33,313 nt of DNA from NCBI GenBank assembly GCA_009746045.1, contig RPFO01000971.1, positions 1 to 33,313 of the forward strand, given 5' to 3'. The translations under genes were made by a program, and so were the position numbers. The notes beneath the pieces are model-generated. The model ran no database searches. It was not told the origin of the DNA and was given only the letters and a program-made list of their open reading frames with translations. This stretch comes from Mesostigma viride (Eukaryota; Streptophyta; Mesostigmatophyceae; Mesostigmatales; Mesostigmataceae). Shown piece by piece: positions 1-9,110 of this stretch (position 1 is its first letter; every line of letters begins with the position of its first letter).

Positions 1-409
1 ATATGAGAATGAGACGTGGTATATTGCTTGAGAACACTGTGTGCTGAGAGCAATGAATTGCTTGGTTCATTAGAAAATAGGTTTACCCTTTATCAACGTT
101 CCTCTCACTGGCTGCGCCGCCAGTGACCGTTGGGTGCAGACCGTTGGCCCGAGGCCGCACGATGACAGGTCGCAGTCTAGTCACTGCATCGTGTGATCAC
201 AGATCAATGCACGCTGCAGTACGGTCCCTATCTAGGATACTCTAGTACCGTCCAATGACAGGACACTACGTATACTGGGTACTGACATCTGTCACGTACC
301 CCAGTACCCAAAGTACCTATCTAGGGAAACGTATGCGACTCGACTAGCATTCCTATCTGCATAGCCCACGAGGTATTTATATTCACATACCAACGTAGGT
401 TTACAAGGC
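1..409. other. Non-coding flank downstream of the copia-like RT/RNase H gene
   Basis: No credible ORF is seen. On the minus strand this lies just 3' of the RNase H stop codon, where the 3' LTR of the copia-like element would be expected. I find no second copy of this sequence on the right-hand side of the window, so an LTR cannot be assigned. The LTR may start here and run off the window edge. Short repeats such as CTATCTAG (twice) are present. Confidence 0.5.
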
Positions 410-1670
410 TTATTCATACGTTGTATTCACAATGCCTTTGAGACTTAGTCTACAGCAGAGCATGGAGACTAACTGCGCCTCCTTGGTGAGTGCATCCGCG
501 GGATTGAGTTCATCCGCGATGTGCTGGAGACGCGTGACGCAGGAGGCCGCCTCAGCGAGTACGAGGTAATCAACGTCCTGTGACCGCGCATAGGGATTGT
601 CAAGGAAGGCCAAACAACTTTGTGAGTCAGTGTGCACCGTGCTAGTCCAGTGAAGAGTGAACCCACACGAGCCAAATACCCAACCCAGCAAGTACCGCAG
701 CCACATGCCATGTGAGATAGCTGAAACAATGCCCCGGCATTCAGCCGTGTTGGGGCTAGTGGCAATGCGGCTGTGCAAGCGCGAGTACCAATCTAACAAC
801 ATGCCAGGCTGTCCCTCATTGCTAATAAAGAACAGTGCCCCCATGCGGGCCCGCACTTGGCTGACTGTGCGCGTCTCTAGATTAGCATCCGTCACTATCT
901 CGAGGTGCACCGGCTGTGAGCAATCGAGCCCACGAAGCACAATGCCGGGCGTCATGGCCAGCTGCCGCCGAACATGAATGGACCCTAGTCCTTCCAGCAC
1001 ATCATCGGGCAGGCGAGCGAGCACCGCCAGATCAGGTGCCACCGTGTCCGCCAACCACCCGAGCTTGCCCTTAACCGAGGGCCCATGGGTTGCCAACAGC
1101 GGGGACGGGAGGTCGGCCAGCAGGTCAACCACATAGTTGCGGCTATCCTGCATGTGCATGACCCATTCGCCAGAACGCGAATCCCGCTGCAATGTAGACT
1201 GCACGCCGCAAAACACCACGGGTTTACCCTCCTCATGATCCACCGCCCTGCCCAGGGGAAACTTAGCCGCCACTGCAGCAAGAAACTGGGTAGCAAAGGT
1301 GCGAGGTGCCACCAGCTTGAAGTCATCGCCATGCCACACGAAGAGGGCTGGCTCGCCAGGGACGCCGGTGGGGACCACAAAGAAGTTAGGATCCGCGCGA
1401 TGGTACGTGGCCCCTAAGCTCTGCAAGACCTCCTCCGCGGAAATGCGGAAGATGATGGGAGAGCTCTGCAGCCCCTCCACCCCTGTCAACAGCTCGATAT
1501 ACTCGCTGCCAATGGTGCCATCCTGCCAGACCACCGGGACCTTCACCACATAGCGGGTGCCTTGCCATGTTTGCTGCGCGACCCCAGCGTCGCTGTGTAG
1601 GAATGCCCGCTGAAAGTCACCGCACCACATCCCGTAGTCCTTGCCCGCGTTCCGCTTGCCCAAGTAGATG
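410..1670 (-). pseudogene. Ty1/copia-like reverse transcriptase (C-terminal part) and RNase H
   Basis: This is the 3' part of a copia-like pol gene, cut off from its 5' part by the chromovirus inserted at 1671. Reading leftwards, the RT has a GDFQRAFLHSD block (first catalytic Asp, equivalent to DVKNAFL), GLQSSPIIF (equivalent to GLKQSPRAW) and WHGDDF in place of the usual YVDD. It then has the connection GKLGWLADTVAPDL, and RNase H blocks with D in VTDANLET, E in SPNTAECRG, D in VHTDSQSC and D in NPADALTK. The domain order RT then RNase H with no integrase downstream is that of Ty1/copia. The frame stays open through the last 35 bases of the chromovirus LTR to a TTG, which is spurious. The true sequence begins at 1670 and continues in frame from 22588 once the insert and one target copy are removed. 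Confidence 0.85.
1666..1670 (+). repeat. Target site duplication AGATG, left copy
   Basis: The AGATG directly before the 5' LTR is repeated directly after the 3' LTR (22583-22587). A 5-bp duplication is normal for Ty3/gypsy integrases. The site lies inside the copia-like RT gene. Confidence 0.9.
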
Positions 1671-2084
1671 TGTTGCGAACCCGACCCTTGGAACGGGCGC
1701 AACAATGGAATAAATTATGTATTTTGGCTTGTTGTCATAAGTCCGTAGGACTTTGGGACTCATTTCGGGACTTAATTTGGGAATTGTCCCTTGGTCAGGA
1801 CTTTTGTATGGAACTATGATAGTTTGTGTGATTCGGACCGGTTATTTTGGGCCTAGGTTGATGTACGAGATCTTCTAGAGCTAGTAGGCCGGTGCAGTCG
1901 CGCCGCGCTGCGTACTTTATAGCTGGTTGAGATATTGTACCCATGCGTGGATTCTGTAGCCTGGCGAGGGTCGATGTCGACCCGAGGATCTTGTGTGGAC
2001 TGCATGTTTCGGAATTCTCTGGAAGGCCGGCGCCATGTCGGCGCCCCTTGCCAGCCTGGTGGCAGACCTAGGTGAAATTGGTCC

Positions 2085-2120
2085 GAGGACGAGAGTCTCG
2101 TCCTCTTGGTTCGGAATAAA
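2085..2120 (+). terminator. Hairpin plus AATAAA, probable LTR polyadenylation region
   Basis: A perfect inverted repeat with 10-bp arms and one central base (2085-2105, GAGGACGAGA against TCTCGTCCTC) sits 9 bases before AATAAA (2115-2120). The same pair occurs at 22310-22345 in the 3' LTR. Use as the poly(A) signal is inferred. Confidence 0.5.
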
Positions 2121-2263
2121 GTGTGTGTTTTCACCTGTCTGAACCTGGGGCATAATTCCAACTGCATTTGGTAGCTCCATCCTAAATGTGGATTGTGTAG
2201 ATTAATGCAATATTAATCAACGCGAGCCGTAACAGGCCTAAAGCCACGCCTGTTCCGTTAATC

Positions 2264-2280
2264 CCACTCCCAGAGAGTGG
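2264..2280 (+). promoter_or_regulatory. CCAGA-loop RNA hairpin in the 5' LTR
   Basis: CCACTC and GAGTGG form a perfect 6-bp stem around the loop CCAGA. It belongs to the family of CCAGA hairpins repeated through the chromovirus and has the longest bulge-free, wobble-free stem of the set. It is duplicated at 22489-22505 in the 3' LTR. Lying 3' of the poly(A) signal, it would be in U5 of the genomic RNA. Confidence 0.6.
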
Positions 2281-2358
2281 TCGTGGTTAGCCAAGAAACC
2301 GGGAATAACCTACCTTAACAATAGGATCTTTCGCACGACCCAGATGGGTTCGTTACAC

Positions 2359-2371
2359 TGGTTATCGGAGG
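2359..2371 (+). other. Probable tRNA primer-binding site
   Basis: TGGTTATCGGAGG begins one base after the 5' LTR. A TGG start complementary to a tRNA CCA end is typical. It resembles, but does not equal, the initiator-Met site TGGTATCAGAG. The primer tRNA is not identified. Confidence 0.65.
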
Positions 2372-2395
2372 TTAGGTTAGGGTGGTTTAACATGG

Positions 2396-2435
2396 CGGCC
2401 CAGAGCCGGATTTAGCTTAGCAAAGGCCCAGAGCC
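2396..2435 (+). promoter_or_regulatory. Two CCAGA-loop hairpins just after the PBS
   Basis: The first (2396-2408) is CGGC-CCAGA-GCCG with 4 bp. The second (2425-2435) is GGC-CCAGA-GCC with 3 bp. They share the short core GGCCCAGAGCC. They lie 37-77 bases 3' of the LTR, the region that holds packaging signals in many LTR elements. Confidence 0.55.
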
Positions 2436-2688
2436 GACAGGGTTCATCCCGCCCAGCAAAGGCGGTTGCCAGATCCCGGTGACGCTCAGGACAGCTATAG
2501 CCACAGCCGGAACGCCATCCAAGACCTCTTAACCCGTTGAGGGGTGTCTAAGGACGCTAGACGTCCATGCAAGTGGTAAGATTTCCCTGATTTCCCTCTT
2601 GCTCCCCCCCCTGTCTTACCCACGCGCGTAGCAACGGGGTATATGTTTTATGTCGTGTCCGATTTCATGTTCGTGACTGTTGGTACCC

Positions 2689-2739
2689 ACGTTGCCCCAG
2701 AGGCCAACGTTCGTGAGCCGTGGGCGGACCCCCAGAGGG
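2689..2739 (+). promoter_or_regulatory. Two further leader CCAGA-loop hairpins
   Basis: At 2689-2710 the arms ACGTTGCC and GGC-c-AACGT pair over 8 bp with a single bulged C around CCAGA. At 2729-2739 the stem is CCC/GGG. The first is the strongest leader hairpin. Confidence 0.55.
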
Positions 2740-2986
2740 CAACGCTGCCTACGGCTCGAGGGTAGTCACCGGCTGGCCGTTGCCTTACTGTGTTGCCGGT
2801 GGCTGTACCTCAACGTTCTTCGTATTGTTTGTGAACGTTTTGTTTCTGCCTTGTGCTTCTCTCTCGCTGTGAGCACGTCACCTGCACGTAGAGGTATCCT
2901 GGGTGGGCTTTCCTCCCTTTCTTTCCCCTTCCTGCATTGCATGCTTGAACACCGTGTGATATTGCTTTATACCTAATCGGTAGTTC

Positions 2987-3340
2987 ATGGGAACCTCCCG
3001 CAGCAGACGTAATAATGAAGGAGGATATAGGCGTATTAATCAAGGAGGTAGATCCCAATACCTATACTACGCAGTAGCACATGACGGGGCCACAGGCCAA
3101 CCAGGCATTTTCTATAGTTGGGCTGCGTGTAGCAATCATATTAAGGATAAGGTCTTACACCCAGCGTCGTTAGCTAGATGGCAGGGATTTAATACATTAG
3201 CTGAGGCAGATCAGTTTATTAGGGATAATATGCCCCTCCCAGAAGGGCTGCACCAGACTAGGCGTGGCACCCAGTTACCTGCACAGGATGTGTTGCATGC
3301 ACTGGAGCAGCTTCACCTGGGCCCAGCCGCTAGGGCATAA
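2987..3340 (+). CDS. Small protein with a viroplasmin / RNase H1 N-terminal-like domain
   Basis: An ATG-started ORF of 117 codons lies between the leader and gag. Residues about 25-80 read YLYYAVAHDG, then PGIFYSW, then WQGFNTLAEADQFI. This follows the pattern of the caulimovirus viroplasmin / RNase H1 N-terminal domain (YAV, G-I-Y-x-x-W, F-K-S-x-x-E-A), a small fold that binds RNA:DNA hybrids or double-stranded RNA. No catalytic RNase H domain is attached. The N-terminus is basic (SRSRRNN). A clear relative is encoded at 28160-27732: both share YAV, GI..SW, SN, GF..L..A, DN and PEGLH. A role in handling hybrids during reverse transcription, or in forming particle inclusions, is inference. 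The upstream sequence is eukaryotic leader and shows no ribosome-site signal that would confirm the start. Confidence 0.75.
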   Translation: MGTSRSRRNNEGGYRRINQGGRSQYLYYAVAHDGATGQPGIFYSWAACSNHIKDKVLHPASLARWQGFNTLAEADQFIRDNMPLPEGLHQTRRGTQLPAQDVLHALEQLHLGPAARA

Positions 3341-3533
3341 GCATTACTACCGCTTCTAGATACTAGTATAGAGTGAGCCTGCTATTAGCTTAGATACCAT
3401 AGTTAGTCGATAATATTAGTACTATTAGAAGCATTAGTTGTGGCTTCTGCTCTTTTCTCTCTTGCCTGCCTGTGTTTGGGGAGGTACTGTGTAAGGTACT
3501 GTGTAAGGTGCTGGTACGGTACGAGGGCCCAGA

Positions 3534-3875
3534 ATGCCCAAGAAGAAAAAGCAAGGTGGTGGTAACACGTCGCCCCCAGAGGGCCAGAACATTAGATCGT
3601 CCCCAGAGGACAATAGAGCAGGGCAGGAAGTATCCAGCACGTCCAGTCACGGTTCCAGAAGATCTAGCAAGTCCAGTAGGAGCTCCAGAGGCTCCCGGAG
3701 ATCCGATGCAGCCGCTAGGGATACCGCAGAACGGCAGGCGACCCTGGAGTCGCAGCTAGAACAAGCTGCCTTAGGGTTTGATCAGCAACAGCAGTCGCCG
3801 CAGCGACAACAATTGTCTCAGCAGTCGCCGCAGCGACAGCCTCAGTCTCAGCAGTCTCCGCCGTCGCGACAGATG

Positions 3876-3906
<31 letters not shown>

Positions 3907-4703
3907 GACAGCAACAGCAGACGCAGCAGCAATCGCGACCGGTATTGACCCAGCATATGGGTAACTGGGACAGGGTACCTCCTACGCAGCGACCACCCTA
4001 TGTGGAAGTCGTGCAGGAGGCTGATGAGGAGATAGAGGTCGCGGCTAGCCCGGTAGCTAGTTCGCCGTTTGCCCCTCCGGCTGAGTTCGTGCAATCCTCC
4101 CAATTGGGGGTAGGCCGCCCGCGCCTGACTCACCCTTGGGCAGGGCGTGGCCGCGGCGGGTCGGGGCTGGGTCATGGAAGGGATCCCCGTCGGGTCTCCT
4201 TTGGAGCGAACGAGAGCTGGTCGCGACCCCCGCCACGGGCGTTAGGGTCGGCGCACGTGCAGACCGATCCTGAGGACGCGGACTACGATCCCCCGGGCCC
4301 CTTCCCCACGGTACCCACCTCCCTCCCCACAAGGAGCGCGCCCACCAACGCCAATTTCAGTCGGCTGCCCCTGGACGACCCCGGTTATGAGCATCCCACG
4401 TCCGTTCGCGTTCGGCGTGAGTCAGCCCCCTTGCGTCACAGTGGGTGTCCGCTGACTACGCGCCCCGCCGAGAATCCGGCGACCTCGATCCCGAGCGTGA
4501 GGAGGACACCTTTGTGTCCCTACGTGGGCATGACCAGCCTGCAGGACGGGGCTCTCAACAGGAGATGCGGGCGCGTCGGCACGAGCCCCTCACCTTTTCC
4601 AGCCCCGCGTACTGCAGCAAGGGCGGCCCCTTGCGTCCTGACCCTGTCAAGGCCCCGCCTATGCCAGATTTTAAGGCGGTGCCCAAGCTCCATGCGGGCA
4701 TGA
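3534..4703 (+). CDS. Chromovirus gag, N-terminal frame (Ser/Gln-rich)
   Basis: It starts with ATG at 3534, directly after a small hairpin that encloses the start codon. The N-terminus is basic (PKKKKQ) and rich in Ser, Arg and Gly. A Gln-rich tract follows at about residues 83-140, then Pro/Gly/Arg-rich sequence. It has no known domain. The Gag core lies in another frame that is open from 4421 and overlaps this one to 4703. Protein from this frame probably continues into the core by a -1 shift, or one frame carries a mutation. After about residue 300 the sequence no longer looks protein-like, which suggests the switch is near 4421-4450. Three CCAGA-loop hairpins lie in its first 160 bases. 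Confidence 0.7.
3572..3694 (+). promoter_or_regulatory. Three CCAGA-loop hairpins inside 5' gag
   Basis: 3572-3584 is GCCC/GGGC, 3599-3611 is GTCC/GGAC and 3680-3694 is GAGCT/GGCTC, whose closing pair is T-G. Each stem encloses CCAGA. In protein terms the first two read P-E and the third reads S-R-G, a different codon phase, so a shared protein motif does not explain all three. Confidence 0.55.
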
Positions 4704-5872
4704 CTCCCCGTGAGATCGACGAGTGGGCCCGTATGTGGCAACAGTTGTACACCGTCTGGTGTGAACACCATGAGTGGCAGCTGGCCACCAAGGTTTTGAT
4801 CCCCTACGTGGTGGTGAAGTGTATGGACCCATCAGTGGTCGGGATGCTTAACGTTGAGAGTGTGGCGGCCCAGTCATACCCGCAGACGGTCGAGGAACTG
4901 CACGAGCGCATCCGGCGCAAGCTCATCCCTCCCGGCTATCGACTGACCGAGCGGTTTGAGTTCGGCCGCCTACGTCAAGGCAACACTGACTTGGCGGAGT
5001 TCCTCACCACCTTTGACTCCTTTGCGGCGCGGCTGACCGGGGACCTGACGTGGACCGAGTACAAGATTCGGTTTTTGGAGGCCATCCATCCTGACCTCCT
5101 CGCTGAGGTTAAGAAGCACTATGCCGAGGTTCCCTGGGACAAGCTTGACATCCACGCTGTCCAGCAGTACCTTCTACAGGTGGCCGACGTCGTCAAGCAG
5201 CCGCGCTACACCAGCACCCGCCGGTTCGCCTCATCCACGATGACACGCCGTGTCCACTTCACTGAGGTGGAACCCGCCCCGTCGGAGGGGGAGGAGTCCA
5301 ATGACGACGAGCAGCCGGCTGCCCAACTGCACGCCATCGATGCGTCCAAGGCCCGCTGTTTCATGTGTCACGAGGTCGGGCACCTCAAGAAGGATTGTCC
5401 GCGCCTCAAGGCGCGCACCAGCACGGCGACGGAGGCCACCAAGGAGGCCCCCACGTTTTCTGGTCCCGCCTTTGAGAGGCGCCCAGCGCCGGCAGCGCGG
5501 GATGCTCGCCCGCGCAACGCAGGCGCGCGGGCTGCCAAGCTGCGCGACGCGCGCACGCAGCCCAACCAGTTCCAGACACCCCGCTTCCCAGCGTCGTTCT
5601 CTCGGACAGTGCGCGAGCTCAATGAGATCCTGGCGCAGCAACAGGCGTCCGAGGCTGGAGGTGACGAGTATGAGGCGCTCAACCCCGGCGACGACGACGA
5701 CTCGGATGAGGGGGAAGGGGGACCGGAAGGTCGGACGAGGCGGCCTCCCGGCCCCGCGATCCTCGCGCATAGTGCCCCTTCCCACAGGGGTAGAAGTAGG
5801 AGTAGAGTTAGTCAACCAGGTAGCACAGACGCCTGCACCAGATGTGGGCGCGGAGATAGCGTCAGTCAATAA
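4421..5872 (+). CDS. Chromovirus Gag core with CCHC zinc knuckle
   Basis: The frame is open from 4421 to the stop at 5872, with no ATG at its beginning (first near-cognate codon GTG at 4445). The middle part is a retrotransposon Gag capsid-like region: WARMWQQLYTVW, then an EFLTTFDSFAARLTGDLTW block with EYKIRFLEAIHPDLL. A canonical zinc knuckle CFMCHEVGHLKKDC (CX2CX4HX4C) follows at about 5357-5398 and would bind genomic RNA. The C-terminus is acidic (DDDDSDEGEG). The PR-RT frame overlaps it from about 5250 to 5872 and is +1 relative to it, as in Ty3, so a +1 frameshift is the likely way into pol. It is entered from the 3534 frame by a -1 shift or from an internal start. Confidence 0.85.
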   Translation, partial: VSPLASQWVSADYAPRRESGDLDPEREEDTFVSLRGHDQPAGRGSQQEMRARRHEPLTFSSPAYCSKGGPLRPDPVKAPPMPDFKAVPKLHAGMTPREIDEWARMWQQLYTVWCEHHEWQLATKVLIPYVVVKCMDPSVVGMLNVESVAAQSYPQTVEELHERIRRKLIPPGYRLTERFEFGRLRQGNTDLAEFLTTFDSFAARLTGDLTWTEYKIRFLEAIHPDLLAEVKKHYAEVPWDKLDIHAVQQYLLQVADVVKQPRYTSTRRFASSTMTRRVHFTEVEPAPSEGEESNDDEQPAAQLHAIDASKARCFMCHEVGHLKKDCPRLKARTSTATEATKEAPTFSGPAFERRPAPAARDARPRNAGARAAKLRDARTQPNQFQTPRFPASFSRTVRELNEILAQQQASEAGGDEYEALNPGDDDDSDEGEGGPEGRTRRPPGPAILAHSAPSHRGRSRSRVSQPGSTDACTRCGRGDSVSQ

Positions 5873-8273
5873 CGTAGATAGGACTGGCGGGCAGGCCCCA
5901 GAGGTCTCCCCGCTCTCTTCATATGCAGACGTGTCGGCGACCGAGGTCGACCACGTTTCAGCCAATCATGTAGATAGATCTGGCGGGCAGGCCCCAGAGG
6001 CCCCCCCGTCCGCTGCCTCACCAAGCACCAGAACACTGCTAGTTTTCAGCGGCGGACTGGCCCTCCCTACCACCACACTTGACCCGTTTCTGAAGGAGAA
6101 GACGATCCTGGATGTTAAGTTTATGGTGGATACGGGGGCGACCACATCTTTTATCCATGAGGCCCTGGTGCGACGCGCTGGCTACACGATTCGACCGCAC
6201 CCGACGCCCATCAACGTCCGGTATGCCGATGGTAACAAGCACCCGTCCCCTGGCCTCGTGGACCTCAAGGCGGTTGTCCAGGGCATACCAGTGGAGGTAA
6301 CAGCCACAGTGGCGCCGCTGGGCGCAGCTGACATCATCCTGGGCGTTGATTGGCAGGACGCCCAGGACGTGACGATCAGTGTCAAGCGACGGGTGGTTTG
6401 GTTCCCTGATGGCTCCTTCTGGTGCCCACGGCACGAGTATCTGGCGCACGGCACCGAGGTGCACAACGTTCAGCACGACGCGGGGCCCGAGAAGCCACGA
6501 CGCCATGCTTCTCAGATGCTGATGAGCAGCAAGACGCTCGCGCGCAACCTGCAGAAGGGCAAGGAGTACTACATGTACCGCCTTGACTCTGTGCCCCTGC
6601 TTGAGGAGCTGCTGGAGATCGGCACCGACTTCACTGACGACGAGATCGCGCGCTACAACGCCATCCTGGCCAAGCGGGAGAAGCTGTTCGACGAGTCTAC
6701 ACCGCAGTTTCCCCCGCCCCGTTCTGTGCTGCACCATATCCGCCTCAAGGAAGGCTTCGGGCCCACCACGTCCCCGATGTACCGGATGGGGCCAGTCGAG
6801 CTGATGGAGCTCAAGAAGATCCTGATGGCCCTCCTTGAGCGTGGTCTGATTGAGCCCAGTAACAGCCCTTTCTCCGCTGGGGTACTCCTAGTGCCCAAGC
6901 CTGGGGGCAAGTGGCGGCTCGTCACCGACTACAGGAAGCTCAACGCGATCACTGTCAAGTCCAAGTACCCGCTCCCGCGCATTGATGACATCTTCAATCG
7001 AGTACAGGGCGCCACCTGCTTCACGGTGATCGACTGCGCCGATGGGTTTTGGCAGCTCCGCATCGCTGAAGAGGACTGTCACAAGACGGCCTTCAATACG
7101 CCATACGGACACTACCAGTTCCGTGTGGCGGCGATGGGGCTTTGCAACTCACCAGCCAGCTTCCAGATGCTCATGAACGACATCTTGCGGCCCGTCATGG
7201 GGACTGCACACCTGCCACAGGTATCCAGTGACCTGCGCGACCCTCGCAAGGGGGACAAGCCGCCCTGGTCCTGGAAACGCACTTGCGCTTTGGCCTATCT
7301 GGATGACATCCTGGTGTACTCCAAGACCTTCGAGGAGCACCTGGAGGACGTCGATATGGTCCTGCGCATTATGGAGGACGAGCATCTCTCGGCCCGCAGG
7401 GCTAAGGTCCGGGCGGGGCGCAGCGTCCCGTTCCTGGGCCACACGCTTTCAGCGGCAGGCGTGGCCACGGACCCGGAGAAGATCGCCTCTGTCCAACAGT
7501 GGCCAGCTCCGACCGACGTGAAGGGCGTGCGTAGCTTCCTGGGGATTGCGTCATACTATCGACGCTTCATCCCCCGGTTTGCCACGATCGCGTCGCCCAT
7601 CAACGCTCTCCTCAAGAAGGGCGTATCCTTCGTCTGGTCGGCACAGTGCCAGCAGGCCTTTGAGGCCCTCAAGGCCAGTTTGACCGCGGCACCCGTGCTC
7701 GTGCTCCCAGACCCGTCCCTTCCTTTTGTGGTTGCGACGGATGCGAGCAAGGTGGCTATCGGCGGGGTCCTCTTGCAGGACCAAGGCAAGGGCTTGCAAC
7801 CGGTTGAGTACATCTCCCGCACAATGATCCCCGCCGAGCGGAACTATCCGGTCCACCAGCAAGAGCTGTTGGCTGTGGTCTACTGTTGCCACACATGGCG
7901 CCACCACCTGTTGGGCGCGCAGTTTGATGTTGCAGTCAGCGAGACAGGGGACCTCGACCCCGCCCGTTTGATTATTCACACGGACCATAGGCCCCTGACC
8001 CACCTCTTGACGCAGCCAAATCTGACGCCCCGTCAGGCCAGGTGGATGGAGTACCTTTCCCAGTTTGCCCCTTTTAAGATCCAGTATGTGAAGGGTGCGG
8101 ACAACGTGGTGCCCGACGCCCTCTCCCGTCGTGCTGACTACTGGTTCTATGAGGACATGGGGGTGCTCCATACCACCTGTGAGGAGGCGCCTGGCGCCCC
8201 GCTCTACGATGACCTCCCACGGTCGCCGCGGGCTCGCCACCTGTTTCACATGAGTCATACCACTCCGGATGCC
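5250..8273 (+). pseudogene. Chromovirus pol, first part: protease, reverse transcriptase, RNase H
   Basis: The frame opens at about 5250; its first 600 bases overlap Gag and are probably not translated. The aspartic protease has FMVDTGATTSFI (about 6120) and an ADIILGVDW flap-end block. The RT has LVPKPGGKWRLVTDYRKLN, FTVIDCADGFWQLRI (first catalytic Asp), GLCNSPASFQ and AYLDDILVYS (catalytic DD, about 7296). The RNase H has VATDASKVAIGG (D), QQELLAVV (E), IHTDHRPL (D) and DNVVPDALSR (D). All catalytic residues are present. The frame is cut at 8273 by the 8.4-kb DNA transposon in the linker between RNase H and integrase, where the protein ends artificially in about 30 foreign residues. It resumes in frame at 16706. 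Confidence 0.95.
5893..6002 (+). promoter_or_regulatory. Two CCAGA-loop hairpins in the gag-pol spacer
   Basis: 5893-5907 is AGGCC/GGTCT, 5 bp with one G-T. 5990-6002 is GGCC/GGCC, 4 bp. The first starts 20 bases after the gag stop codon. Both are in a roughly 95-base duplicated unit that encodes NVDR(T/S)GGQAPE twice. Confidence 0.5.
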
Positions 8274-8303
8274 CTACCAGCCATTAAGAATGTACTCCAG
8301 CAC
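8274..8303 (+). repeat. Left terminal inverted repeat of the DNA transposon
   Basis: It begins CTACCAGCCATTAAG and ends CTCCAGCAC. Its reverse complement matches 16669-16698 at 28 of 30 positions. The next bases, GCAAAATGTACT, recur inside the internal inverted repeat near 12640-12670. Confidence 0.85.
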
Positions 8304-8357
8304 GCAAAATGTACTTCGTACCGAAGTTTGTCTTTTTATGCTGAAAATTGTCATGCA

Positions 8358-9110
8358 TGATGTTTGCAACCAAAATAGACCTCGTACAAAGTTTGGTATC
8401 GATCGGACGTCATCTTGGTGACATTTGCTAGCAATAAAGGTACATTTTTGTCATTTTTTGTTAAATTAAATAGTAATAAATAGGAAACAGTACTAAATCA
8501 CGTCAAACCATCATGGATATTTGCAAGCAACCTAATTACCACTAGAATAGACCATGCACAAAGTTTGGGGTCAATCTGAACTCAAAATAGTGACGTTTGC
8601 TAGCATAAATACTGCATTTTTTGCCATTTTCAAGCATTTTGCTCAGTGTAAGCTACTAAACAATATCAAACTACGTCATAAAGCTATGAAATATTGGAAG
8701 CAACCTAAACACCACTAGATTAGACCATGGGCCAAGTTTGGGCTCAGTCTGACGTCAAAATAGTGACGTTTGCTAGCATAAATGGTGCATTTTTTGCCAT
8801 TTTCAAGCATTTTGCTCAGTGTAAGCTACTAAACAATATCAAACTATGTCAGAAAGCTATGAAATGTTGGAAGCAACCTAACACCACTAGATTAGACCAT
8901 GGGCCAAGTTTGGGCCCAGTTTGATCTCAAAATAGTGACGTTTGCTAGCATAAATGGTGCAATTTTTGCCTTTTTCAAGCATTTTGGTAAGTATAGTTGC
9001 CTCAAACTATGTCAGAAAACTGTGAATTGTTGTAAATAACCTGTTTGCCACTACATTAGACCATCCTCAACTTGTAAGGTCAGGCATAGGTAAAGGTAGT
9101 GACATTTGCT
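8358..9110 (+). repeat. Subterminal tandem repeats, period about 174 bp
   Basis: About five degenerate units start near 8358, 8524, 8698, 8871 and 9040. The best conserved pieces are CACTAGATTAGACCATG, CAAGTTTGGG and AGTGACGTTTGCTAGCATAA. Units 2-4 are close; the outer two are decayed. AT-rich and without ORFs. Arrays like this near transposon ends often bind transposase, but that is inference. The rest of 8304-9579 has no gene. Confidence 0.8.

Larger units (their letters stand above)
1671..2357 (+). repeat. 5' LTR of the chromovirus (687 bp)
   Basis: It starts TGTTGCG and ends GTTACA, giving the canonical TG...CA ends, and reads base for base like 21896-22582. A TATA-like TTTATAG is at about 1916. 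A 10-bp-stem hairpin followed by AATAAA lies at 2085-2120, and a CCAGA-loop hairpin at 2264-2280. ORFs on the minus strand inside the LTR are present in both copies only because the LTRs are identical; they are not genes. Confidence 0.95.
2358..2986 (+). other. Chromovirus untranslated leader
   Basis: There is no convincing ORF between the PBS and the first ATG used at 2987. The leader holds four CCAGA-loop hairpins (2396-2408, 2425-2435, 2689-2710, 2729-2739). A GTAAGA that could serve as a splice donor occurs at about 2577, but I cannot pair it with an acceptor. Confidence 0.6.

Noticed and set aside
1853-2180. Minus-strand ORFs of 87 and 104 codons found identically at 22078-22405
   Set aside because: They lie wholly inside the two LTRs and are repeated only because the LTRs are identical.
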